Assembly: GCA_965199945.1 (NCBI GenBank)
Contig: OZ241354.1
Span: 2,728,001 to 2,792,000 of the forward strand
Reading direction: 5' to 3'
Source of the DNA: VXYL01 sp965199945
Lineage (GTDB): Bacteria; Pseudomonadota; Gammaproteobacteria; Pseudomonadales; Azotimanducaceae
Length of the DNA stretch: 64,000 bases
The translations under genes and the position numbers were made by a program. Numbering within the stretch: the first letter of the stretch is position 1; each line of letters begins with the position of its first letter. This document shows positions 25,818 to 33,402 of this stretch, piece after piece. Under the pieces are notes generated by a model. The model saw only the letters and a program-made list of their open reading frames with translations. It did not search any database and was not told where the DNA came from.

Positions 25818-26646
25818 GCGCGTCGGCGGCTATCTGCTGCCGCGGGAAGAACCTGCGCCGGAGGCGAGCGCGCAGCTGGAGCAGGAAGGCTACGCGCTGC
25901 TGCCGGGCGCCGTTGCGCCAGACGAATTGGCATCCGCGCGCGCCGAGATCGTGGGCGTCTACGAATCCGAGCCGCCGGATGGCCGCGCCCGGGTTCACGA
26001 CGACGACTTCCGCTACGCGATGTTCAACAAGTGTCCCGCGGCGCGGCGTCTTGTGGCGGCGCGTTCCATCCTGGACGTGATCGAACCGCTCTTGGGCGAG
26101 GACTGCCACGTCATCGCCAACACCTGCTGGCGCAACAAGGCCGGCGCGGAACACCGCCACGGCGGTGGCGGCTGGCACATCGACGCCGGGCCGCATCTGC
26201 CGAGGCCGCCTGGGACGACATGGCCGGAGCAGATGCCCTATCCGGTGTTCGCCGTCGGCGCGCACATCTTCCTCGACGACTGCCCCATCGAATGCGGCCC
26301 GACGGCGGTGATTCCCGGCAGCCACAAGAGCGGCCAGCCGCCGCCCGCCGATCGGCGCGACGACGAGACGCTGCGCTGCTTGGGCCGCGAGGCATTGCCC
26401 TTGGTGGCGAAGGCCGGCGACGTGGCGCTGTTCGTGTCGGACGTCTGGCATCGCCGACTGCCGACCCGCGAAGGCGACCGCGGGCGCTTCTTTCTGCAAG
26501 TCCACTACGCGCGCCGCGACATCGCGCAGCGGGTGAAGCCCACCAGCGTCGTCAACCACATCGATGCGGCCGTGCTGCCGGAGATCGTCTCGGAGCGCGA
26601 ACGGCGGCTGTTCGGCATTCATCCGCGCGGCTTCTACGACGGCTGA
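25810..26646 (+). CDS. Phytanoyl-CoA dioxygenase (PhyH) family protein
   Basis: Fe(II)/2-oxoglutarate oxygenase. H123 and D125 in GWHIDAGPHL and H214 in VWHRRLP form the metal triad; the arginine in GRFFLQVHY would bind 2-oxoglutarate. 278 residues. GTG start inside the end of the TauD-type gene, with GAGG upstream. A transporter gene begins four bases after the stop. PhyH members act on acyl chains, phosphonates and natural products, so a role in making or using an exported small molecule is plausible but inferred. Confidence 0.85.
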   Translation: MLRRVGGYLLPREEPAPEASAQLEQEGYALLPGAVAPDELASARAEIVGVYESEPPDGRARVHDDDFRYAMFNKCPAARRLVAARSILDVIEPLLGEDCHVIANTCWRNKAGAEHRHGGGGWHIDAGPHLPRPPGTTWPEQMPYPVFAVGAHIFLDDCPIECGPTAVIPGSHKSGQPPPADRRDDETLRCLGREALPLVAKAGDVALFVSDVWHRRLPTREGDRGRFFLQVHYARRDIAQRVKPTSVVNHIDAAVLPEIVSERERRLFGIHPRGFYDG

Positions 26647-26650
26647 GCGG

Positions 26651-27880
26651 GTGCGCGTGGAACAGATATCCGGCGGCGCCCCGGACGGCAAGGCAACGCC
26701 CAAGTGGCGCACGCCGGTGGGCTTTCTGGTGCTGGCGAGCGTGGCGATGCCGCTCGGCTTCGCCGCCTGGCAGGCACTCCTGAACAACTTCGCCATCGAG
26801 CAGGCGGCGTTCACCGGGCGCGAAATCGGCATCCTGCAAAGCCTGCGCGAAGTGCCTGGCTTCCTCGCCTTCACCGCGGTGTTCGTCATCCTGGTGCTGC
26901 GCGAGCAGACCTTCGCCGTGCTCGCGGTGGCGCTGTTCGGCGTTGGCGTGGCCATCACCGGCTACTTTCCGAGCGAGTACGGCCTCTACTTCACCGCCGT
27001 GCTCATGTCCATCGGCTTCCACTACTTCGAGACGATCCGCCAGTCCCTCTCCCTGCAATGGCTCTCGAAGGACGAAGCCCCGCGCATTCTCGGCCGCCTC
27101 ATCGCCGTGGGTTCGGCAACCTCGCTGGTGGCGTTCGCCCTGATGTACGTGGTGCTGGAAGTCTTCAGCCTCGCCTACCACTGGATCTACCTGGCCGCCG
27201 GCGGGGCAGCGGTGCTCATCGCGCTGGCCTTGACGCGCTTCCCGCACTTCCCGTCCAAGACGCCCCAGCGCAAGGAAGTGGTGCTGCGCTCGCGCTATTG
27301 GCTCTACTACAGCCTGACCTTCCTCTCCGGCGCCCGACGGCAGATCTTCGTGGTGTTCGCCGGCTTTCTGATGGTGGAGAAGTTCGGCTATTCGGCGGCG
27401 AACATCGCCGCGCTGTTCCTCGTCAACCACCTGTTCAACTTCCTGTTCGCGGAGCGCATCGGCGCATGGATCGGACGCATCGGCGAACGCCGCGCCCTCA
27501 CTGTGGAATACATCGGCCTGATCGGCGTCTTCACCGCCTACGCCTTCGTGGAGAACGCCTACATCGCCGCCGGCCTGTATGTGCTGGACCACATGTTCTT
27601 CGCGCTCGCCATCGCCATCAAGACGTACTTCCAGAAGATCGCCGACCCAGCGGACATTGCCTCCACGGCCGGCGTCTCCTTCACCATCAACCACATCGCC
27701 GCGGTGGTGATTCCCGCGCTCTTGGGCTACATCTGGCTCGACTCCCACGCCGTCGTCTTCCTGATCGGCACGGCCTTCGCCGTCTGCTCGCTGGTGATGG
27801 CGCAGAACGTGCCGTTCCGCCCCCGGCCGGGCAACGAAACGGCGATCAGCTTGCGGCCGGCGGCGGAGCGATTTGGTTAG
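26651..27880 (+). CDS. MFS-type membrane transporter
   Basis: Multi-pass membrane protein of about 409 residues with ten to twelve hydrophobic helices, for example WRTPVGFLVLASVAMPLGF at the N-terminus and AAVVIPALLGYIWLD near the end. A cytoplasmic loop RFPHFPSKTPQRKEVVL separates the two halves, as in major facilitators. GTG start, four bases after the PhyH gene, so likely the carrier for that pathway. Substrate and direction unknown. Confidence 0.8.
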   Translation: MRVEQISGGAPDGKATPKWRTPVGFLVLASVAMPLGFAAWQALLNNFAIEQAAFTGREIGILQSLREVPGFLAFTAVFVILVLREQTFAVLAVALFGVGVAITGYFPSEYGLYFTAVLMSIGFHYFETIRQSLSLQWLSKDEAPRILGRLIAVGSATSLVAFALMYVVLEVFSLAYHWIYLAAGGAAVLIALALTRFPHFPSKTPQRKEVVLRSRYWLYYSLTFLSGARRQIFVVFAGFLMVEKFGYSAANIAALFLVNHLFNFLFAERIGAWIGRIGERRALTVEYIGLIGVFTAYAFVENAYIAAGLYVLDHMFFALAIAIKTYFQKIADPADIASTAGVSFTINHIAAVVIPALLGYIWLDSHAVVFLIGTAFAVCSLVMAQNVPFRPRPGNETAISLRPAAERFG

Positions 27881-27922
27881 AGGGACGCAAGCCGCAGCAT
27901 TCTCTCCGAAGCGCGCGCGGCG

Positions 27923-29110
27923 CTACACGCCGAAGTCGAGCAGCCCCGGCGGGCACATCGTCCACTGCTCGTCGAAGGGCACGGCAGTTTCGGCGGCGAG
28001 TGTGACGATCTGCCCACGCCGCCAGTTCGCATCCGCGATCTTGTCGAGGGGCGCCAAGCGTTCGTGCCGTGGCGCACCGAGCTTGACCTCCACCGGAAAC
28101 ACCTCGCCGCCCGTCTCCACTAGGAAGTCCACTTCCTGTCCGTCCCGCGTACGCCAGAAATGCACTTGCGCTTGCAGCGCCCGATGCGAGAAGCGCTTGA
28201 GAATCTCCGCAAGAACATGCGTTTCGAACAGAGCGCCGCTCATTGGGCCGAGACGTGTTTCGGAAACGCCGCGCCAACCGCCGAGCCAGGCGCTCAAGCC
28301 TGCGTCGAGGAAGTACAGCTTCGGGTTTTTGGTCATGCGGCGCGTTCGGTTGGTGTGGTACGGCGTCACCAATCGCACAAGCAAGCAGTCTTCGAGAAGG
28401 CTGAGCCAATCGCGCACGGTGGTCGGCGACACCGCCGCATCCCGCGCCAAATCCTGAAAGTTCACCACCTGCCCAGTGCGCAGTGCGCACAGCCGAACGA
28501 AGGTCTCGAACTCGCGGCGCTTTTCGATCCGCATCAGTTCGCGGATGTCGCGTTCGATGTAGGTCTGCAGGTAGGAGGACAAGTACAGGTCTCGGCTTGG
28601 CCCTTCGGTGACGCCGTGCAGCATTGGAAATCCCGTCTCCAGCATGGCCTGGAAGTAGTCGTGGGGAGACGTCGCCGCGGCCAGCTGTTTTTCGTCGTCC
28701 GACAGACCGAGCAGATTGAGCACGGCAACGCGGCCGGCGAGCGTCTCCGTGACGCCCTCCATGACTTGGAAGTTCTGCGATCCGGTGAGCCGGATGGCGC
28801 CCGGCGCCAGTTCCTGGGTGTCCACCATCTGCTTGATGGGGCTCAGCAACATCGGCGCATACTGGATCTCGTCGATCACGAACGGCGGGCTGAGGTCGCG
28901 CATGAAGAGCACCGGATCCCGATTCGCGCGCTCCCGCTCGGCGAGGTCGTCGAGGCTGACGTAGGCGTGGCCTTGGGCGCATTTGGCAAGCAGCGAACTC
29001 TTGCCGACTTGCCGCGGTCCCAGCAGAAGCCAAACGGGGAACAGCCGCAGATGTTCCGCTGGCGCCGTCAGAACGGGCTCAAATGTCCTTTCAATCCAAT
29101 GCGTTGGCAA
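27923..29110 (-). CDS. AAA-family ATPase with C-terminal DUF4143
   Basis: Member of the widespread bacterial/archaeal AAA_14-DUF4143 family, often found in variable islands; function unknown, possibly toxin-antitoxin- or defence-related. Walker A GPRQVGKSS, Walker B FVIDEIQYAP, sensor region RLTGSQNF, a winged-helix part (VSPTTVRDWLSLLED) and a C-terminal nuclease-like fold with DGQEVDFLVE and FPVEVKLG. The TTG at 29110 is preferred: GGAG is seven bases upstream and gives about 395 residues, the usual size; a longer frame would read through an intergenic repeat. Convergent with the MFS gene. Confidence 0.82.
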   Translation of the reverse strand: MPTHWIERTFEPVLTAPAEHLRLFPVWLLLGPRQVGKSSLLAKCAQGHAYVSLDDLAERERANRDPVLFMRDLSPPFVIDEIQYAPMLLSPIKQMVDTQELAPGAIRLTGSQNFQVMEGVTETLAGRVAVLNLLGLSDDEKQLAAATSPHDYFQAMLETGFPMLHGVTEGPSRDLYLSSYLQTYIERDIRELMRIEKRREFETFVRLCALRTGQVVNFQDLARDAAVSPTTVRDWLSLLEDCLLVRLVTPYHTNRTRRMTKNPKLYFLDAGLSAWLGGWRGVSETRLGPMSGALFETHVLAEILKRFSHRALQAQVHFWRTRDGQEVDFLVETGGEVFPVEVKLGAPRHERLAPLDKIADANWRRGQIVTLAAETAVPFDEQWTMCPPGLLDFGV

Positions 29111-29268
29111 ATCCGTACTCCACTGCCGATCTGCCGCTAAGGGTACAACACTTTGGCGGGGCTCGCGCTTCGGCCAAAACTTGCCGTGGGACGTGCCGCC
29201 TTTTGCAGGAGCTGAACCGCGCCCTGGATTGGCGTTGGCTGGCGTGCGAAGCGGCGACGACGTCACGC

Positions 29269-29304
29269 CGGGGAGCGCGAGGGCTTGCCCCTCGCATGAG
29301 AGCA
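29269..29304 (+). repeat. Single intergenic copy of the rodZ-type palindromic repeat
   Basis: Matches unit 1 of the rodZ repeat (GGGGAGCGCGAGGG ... CCCCTCGCATGA). A perfect 7-bp stem (29277-29283 with 29289-29295) closes a 5-base loop. It lies in the 260-base gap between the divergent DUF4143 ATPase and antitoxin genes. Confidence 0.7.
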
Positions 29305-29370
29305 TTGCCAATCCTTGACGTCGGAACGACAAGCGCACATGGTTGCGGTGCTTCAAGACGAGCGTTCACG

Positions 29371-29655
29371 GTGTTTCGAGAGGCCAACTACACGCAGGCG
29401 CGGCAGAACTTGGCGGCATTGCTGGACCAAGTCACGGACACGCGAGAACCCGTGCTGATCCAGCGGCGCGGCAAGGAGGCGGTGGCGTTGATTGCCGCCG
29501 ACGAACTGGCGGGCTGGTTCGAGACGGCGCATCTGCTGCGCTCGCCGAAGAACGCGCGACGTTTGTTCGAAGCGAGCGAGCGGGCGGAAGCAGGGCTGGA
29601 CGAAGTGGCGACTCCGGAGGACCTTCGGCGGCGATTCGGGCTGCCGCAGCCTTGA
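29371..29655 (+). CDS. Phd/YefM-family antitoxin
   Basis: 94 residues. The N-terminus FREANYTQARQNLAALLDQV and the following TREPVLIQRRGKEAVALIAADEL form the DNA-binding Phd/YefM fold. The C-terminal FETAHLLRSPKNARRLFEA is the toxin-wrapping region typical of YefM. Normally a RelE/YoeB toxin follows at once; here there is none, and a 58-residue protein plus a nucleotidyltransferase follow instead. GTG start with a weak ribosome site. It either lost its toxin or serves a different partner. Confidence 0.8.
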   Translation: MFREANYTQARQNLAALLDQVTDTREPVLIQRRGKEAVALIAADELAGWFETAHLLRSPKNARRLFEASERAEAGLDEVATPEDLRRRFGLPQP

Positions 29656-29689
29656 CCAGCGCCGGCGACGACATGACGGAAGCGCAAGG

Positions 29690-29866
29690 ATGTACGAAAG
29701 CGAGTTCGAGCCAGACCCGGTGGTGGAAGCCTACAAGCGCGACATCGACATGACGCTGCTGCGGGAGAACCTGCGGCGATCGGTGGATGAGAGAGTGCGC
29801 AACCTGATGGCGCTGCAGCGATTGGCGGAAGAAGCGCGGCGGGCCGGCCGGGAGGCGGCCGATTGA
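29690..29866 (+). CDS. Small charged protein upstream of a nucleotidyltransferase
   Basis: 58 residues, highly charged, predicted all-helical: MYESEFEPDPVVEAYKRDID, then LLRENLRRSVDERVRNLMAL. ATG with GGAAG upstream. The TGA stop overlaps the TTG start of the nucleotidyltransferase, so they are co-translated. Small helical partners of this kind occur before stand-alone nucleotidyltransferases and may form a complex or antitoxin-like pair; that is inference. Confidence 0.7.
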   Translation: MYESEFEPDPVVEAYKRDIDMTLLRENLRRSVDERVRNLMALQRLAEEARRAGREAAD

Positions 29867-30339
29867 TCGACTTCGCCGCGGTGCTGCGCGCCTTCGAGGA
29901 AGCGGGCGTCGAGGCCGTCTTGGTCGGCGGCCTGGCTGCCACGGTTCACGGCTCGGCCCGGCTGACGCAAGACGTCGACTTCGTCTACTCGCGGGAACCA
30001 CGCAACATCGAACGCCTCGCTCGAGCGTTGCGCCCGCACTCGCCCTATCTGCGCGGCGCACCGGCCGGCCTGCCCTTCGAGTGGTCTGCGGCGACCATCA
30101 AGCGCGGCTTGAACTTCACGCTCACCACGGACCTCGGCGACATCGACCTGCTTGGCGAAATCCCCGGCGGCGGCGACTACCAGGCCCTTCTGCCGCACAC
30201 CATCGAGGTGGAGATCTTCCGGCACCGCTGCCGCTGCTTGAATCTGCCTGCACTCATCCGCGCCAAACGCGCCGCTGGAAGGCCGAAGGACCTCGAGGCA
30301 TTGGCGGAGTTGGAGGCGCTTTTGGAGTGGCGGCCGTAG
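29863..30339 (+). CDS. Stand-alone nucleotidyltransferase-fold protein
   Basis: 158 residues. The polymerase-beta-type motif is clear: VLVGGLAATVHGS, then the metal pair D37-x-D39 in TQDVDFV, and a possible third acidic in DIDLLGE. The C-terminal part (NLPALIRAKRAAGRPKDLEA) matches the helical end of AbiEii/MNT-like proteins. TTG start with GGAGG seven bases upstream. Could be the toxin of a two-gene system or a nucleotide-transferring modifier; no HEPN gene is next to it. Convergent with mcrC, only five bases apart. Confidence 0.75.
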   Translation: MIDFAAVLRAFEEAGVEAVLVGGLAATVHGSARLTQDVDFVYSREPRNIERLARALRPHSPYLRGAPAGLPFEWSAATIKRGLNFTLTTDLGDIDLLGEIPGGGDYQALLPHTIEVEIFRHRCRCLNLPALIRAKRAAGRPKDLEALAELEALLEWRP

Positions 30340-30344
30340 GCGAC

Positions 30345-31586
30345 CTAGCCGGGATCGCTGTGGAGGTCGCTCAAGATGTGCTCGACGCTGCGTCGCGGCT
30401 CTTCCAAGTCGAAGGGGAAGCACCAGAGGGTTAGGGGCTGACCGCACACGCTGTCGTTGAATTCGTAGCGGAACCGGCGTCTAAAATCCTTTGTGCTGGG
30501 ATAGATCAACGCCACCGCACGGCAACCAAACTTCCGACCGTAGCTGTAGATCTGATAGATGTCGCCTTGCACGATGCCGTGCTTCCATTTGGCGTCCAAC
30601 ACGAAGCGCACTTTGCCGCCACACATTAGGGCGACGTCCGGCCTTAGCCACACGGGGCTCCCATCCTCACCGACCGCGAATCGTCTCTGCGGCCCCTGCG
30701 CCCACACCCGGTATCGCGTCTGATGACGGCGAAACGCATCGACAACGTAGTCCTCGAACACCTTCTCCATCGGAAACAGCAATGCCCGGTTGACGTGCTC
30801 GCCGGAGAAGGTCGCCAAGCCTTGGTTGAAGAGGAAGAGCCCGACCCACGCCATCACGGTGTCGTAGTGGCTCATTGAGCGGTCGATCTGGCGGAGCTTC
30901 CAGTCCACATCGGGGCGCGTCGAGCGCGGCACGTCGGCGAAGCAGATGCGGAGCTGGTGGAGCAACTGTCGGTGGTCTGGATGCGCGATGGGGCGGAGGC
31001 GATGGATGGTCGTGTGGATCAGGCGGTTCACCGGGCGATCGGCAGTGAACTCGTCGAAGGAGACGTAGAACCGTGCGCCGTTGGCGGCGTTGAGGCGGAT
31101 GTGCTCGGTGAACTGGATGCGCCCGCGCAAGCAGGGCAGATTGTCTTCCACGTTCTGGTAGTGGCGGGCCAAGCCGCGCTGCGTGAGGCGCACCAAGTCG
31201 TCCAAGAACAACCGGATGAAGACCTGCAGCATGTTGAACCGGTGGAGGGACCTGATGCTCGCTTGATCGAACTGCACATGACGCGTGGCGCGGTCGCGGT
31301 ATGGACGGAGCATCTTGAGGAACACCTTGCGGGCGTCCTCGTCGCAGTCGAACTCGACCTTCGGCAGAATCTCAACGACGGTGCCGCCCCGCGTCTCGAT
31401 GATGCCAACGTGATTGCGGGCGTGGAGTTGCCCGTTTAAGAGCGTCAGCACGGAGCGTGGGTTGCCCTCGTCGTCCACCGCGTTTGCCAGTGCGAAGTCC
31501 TTGAGATCGTTCAGATCACGATCATCAAGTCCATCGAGCGGCTTATGCTCTCGAACGACGATATGGCTACTCGCCGTCTGTGACAC
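30345..31586 (-). CDS. mcrC: McrC-type nuclease subunit of a McrBC restriction system
   Basis: Partner of the McrB motor; carries the cutting activity. The N-terminal half matches McrC (LHARNHVGIIETRGGTVVEILPK as the DUF2357-like start). The nuclease core is visible near the C-terminus: LRPDVALMCGGKVRFVLDAKWK, a PD-(D/E)xK site, followed by DIYQIYSYG. 413 residues. GTG 31586 lies 20 bases inside the end of mcrB, which fits coupled translation. A system of this type cuts DNA carrying modified cytosines, such as foreign methylated DNA. Confidence 0.88.
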   Translation of the reverse strand: MSQTASSHIVVREHKPLDGLDDRDLNDLKDFALANAVDDEGNPRSVLTLLNGQLHARNHVGIIETRGGTVVEILPKVEFDCDEDARKVFLKMLRPYRDRATRHVQFDQASIRSLHRFNMLQVFIRLFLDDLVRLTQRGLARHYQNVEDNLPCLRGRIQFTEHIRLNAANGARFYVSFDEFTADRPVNRLIHTTIHRLRPIAHPDHRQLLHQLRICFADVPRSTRPDVDWKLRQIDRSMSHYDTVMAWVGLFLFNQGLATFSGEHVNRALLFPMEKVFEDYVVDAFRRHQTRYRVWAQGPQRRFAVGEDGSPVWLRPDVALMCGGKVRFVLDAKWKHGIVQGDIYQIYSYGRKFGCRAVALIYPSTKDFRRRFRYEFNDSVCGQPLTLWCFPFDLEEPRRSVEHILSDLHSDPG

Positions 31587-33099
31587 CGCTGTTGCTACTG
31601 TAGATCTGTTGGTACTCCTTGGCGTCCAGCCAGAGATTGTCGTCCGGCGGCAGAACATCGAACACGGGACGCTCGACGCCTTCGCGTCTCGTAATGAAGG
31701 CGTTGTCGTTCAGCACACCGCGCATCTTCTCCCAGTCGTCGTAGAAGTACTCTTGTAGCAGTGGGACGACTCGGTTCTGGAAAGCCCGTTTGAGTGCTTC
31801 AAGGGTTTTGACGCCTAGGAGGTAGGTATGGCCGATCTGATGCTCCCGATCCAGCTTCTCGACGATGCGGCCATTGATGACCCGCAACAGGGTGCGTCCG
31901 TTCACGCCCTCGATGTCTTCTACGACGCCGCCATGGTCTGGGTTCGGCATCCTCTCCACGAAGTCGAAGCGCCTCCGCAAAGCCACGTCCAGCAGCGCAG
32001 TGCCCCGGTCGGCGGTGTTCATCGTGCCGATGAGGTAGAGGTTGTTCGGCACGCCGAACCGGTCCTGGGAGTACGGCAGCTTCGTTCTCAGTTCGTCGCT
32101 GCCAATGTCCTGTCGATCAGGTCGGCTCTCGGCACTCTGCGGGCGGAGACGCTTGGAGGGTTCGATGAGCGTGATCAGCTCGCCGAAGATCTTGGCGATG
32201 TTGCCGCGGTTGATTTCGTCGATAATGAGCACATAGGGTTGTTTCGGGTCTTGGCTCGCACTCTCGGCGATCTGCTTGAAGATGCCGTCTCGAAGCTCGT
32301 AGCGTAGCTCATTCTGGTCCTTGCCAAGCACCGGCCGGATGCCTTCGATGAAGTCCTCGTAGGCATAGTTCTGATGGAAGGTGACGAATTCCACACGTCC
32401 TTCCTCCAAAAGTTGATTTAGACGCCTCGTCAACAGCGTACGATCCTCGTGATCGTCTGTGTCGTCGATGATTTTCACCGCTTCAGAGACTGCATCAAAT
32501 GTCTTGCCGGTTCCGGGAGGTCCGAAAAGGACGCGATTGAGTGGCGGCAAATCCGACATTGAGTGATCGACCGTAGGTGCTACTGAACTTGAGTTGGGCG
32601 CGAAGCACTTTCGAACAAGACGTCCGACATTTGCTACGATGTCGGCGTCATCGATTCCCTCAAGTGGAGTAACCAAATACGTCGATTTGACCTCGCCATT
32701 TTCCGCCACGTTGATCCACTTTGGGTCACCCTTAGTGTTCCTTTCGAACAACTCACGACGCGCCCTTGCATTGAACCCCCCGGAGTGTGCGAGGTACTTC
32801 CTTCCCTGTTCATCGGCAACTATTGACCCTGCTGCGCCCCTAGGTGCCGCCGTCGAGCATATGTTGATCATCACTGTTCCCTTGTAGCCAATCGGGATCA
32901 GCTTCACGCAATCCCTCATCTGCCGGACGCCGCTGTGTGCACCGATGTCGCTTGAAACGCGGCTGGGGCGGACCTCTCGGTGGGCTTGGAATCCGTCGTG
33001 GCTTTCCGTGCTTTCGAACTCGGGGATTCCGAGCGCCCGCACGAACCGATCAAATGCATCGGCTATGGCCTTCGGTTCGGAGATCATTTCGTAGCCCAT
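31567..33099 (-). CDS. mcrB: McrB-type AAA+ GTPase of a McrBC restriction system
   Basis: Motor subunit. Walker A GPPGTGKT near residue 195, Walker B VLIIDEINRG, and the McrB-specific signature MNTADRGTALLDVALRRRF are all present. The N-terminal ~170 residues should hold the DNA-recognition domain but do not look like the classic McrB 5-methylcytosine domain, so target preference is unknown. 510 residues. GGAGGG before ATG 33099 supports the start. Base composition, mainly in the N-terminal part around 32600-32900, is AT-richer than the flanks, suggesting transfer. Confidence 0.88.
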   Translation of the reverse strand: MGYEMISEPKAIADAFDRFVRALGIPEFESTESHDGFQAHREVRPSRVSSDIGAHSGVRQMRDCVKLIPIGYKGTVMINICSTAAPRGAAGSIVADEQGRKYLAHSGGFNARARRELFERNTKGDPKWINVAENGEVKSTYLVTPLEGIDDADIVANVGRLVRKCFAPNSSSVAPTVDHSMSDLPPLNRVLFGPPGTGKTFDAVSEAVKIIDDTDDHEDRTLLTRRLNQLLEEGRVEFVTFHQNYAYEDFIEGIRPVLGKDQNELRYELRDGIFKQIAESASQDPKQPYVLIIDEINRGNIAKIFGELITLIEPSKRLRPQSAESRPDRQDIGSDELRTKLPYSQDRFGVPNNLYLIGTMNTADRGTALLDVALRRRFDFVERMPNPDHGGVVEDIEGVNGRTLLRVINGRIVEKLDREHQIGHTYLLGVKTLEALKRAFQNRVVPLLQEYFYDDWEKMRGVLNDNAFITRREGVERPVFDVLPPDDNLWLDAKEYQQIYSSNSGVTDGE

Positions 33100-33117
33100 G
33101 TGCCCTCCAATGTCGTG

Positions 33118-33363
33118 TCACACGTTCCGATTGCGATATTGCCGATTGAGCCGTGCCCAAATCGCCGGCCAATCCGACGCCGGTGGTTCGCGGCGCATCA
33201 TGATCTCGTGACCATCGGGGCGGGCCTCGAGAACTTGCCGGGCGCCGAGGCAGACGCGGTAGATCAGATCGCCTCGATCCACTCCCTCCGGCAGAGGCGC
33301 ATCCTCGCGCTTGGGAGCGTCGATGACGCGCCGTACGCGCTGCTCATGCGACGGTTCGGGCAT
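33118..33363 (-). CDS. Small hypothetical protein upstream of mcrB
   Basis: 81 residues on the same strand, ending 18 bases before mcrB. It begins MPEPSHEQRVRRVIDAPKRE and is basic, with DWPAIWARLNRQYRN at its end. No family recognised and no strong ribosome site, so it could be spurious; its position makes it a candidate first gene of the mcrBC operon. Confidence 0.4.
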   Translation of the reverse strand: MPEPSHEQRVRRVIDAPKREDAPLPEGVDRGDLIYRVCLGARQVLEARPDGHEIMMRREPPASDWPAIWARLNRQYRNRNV

Positions 33364-33402
33364 CAAGGCCGCGCCTAAGGGACGGATTGCCGCGTCAACG
33401 CC

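Noticed and set aside
28040..29356. Longer start of the first DUF4143 ATPase at 29356
   Set aside because: It would read through the intergenic palindromic repeat; the TTG at 29110 with GGAG upstream gives the usual family length.
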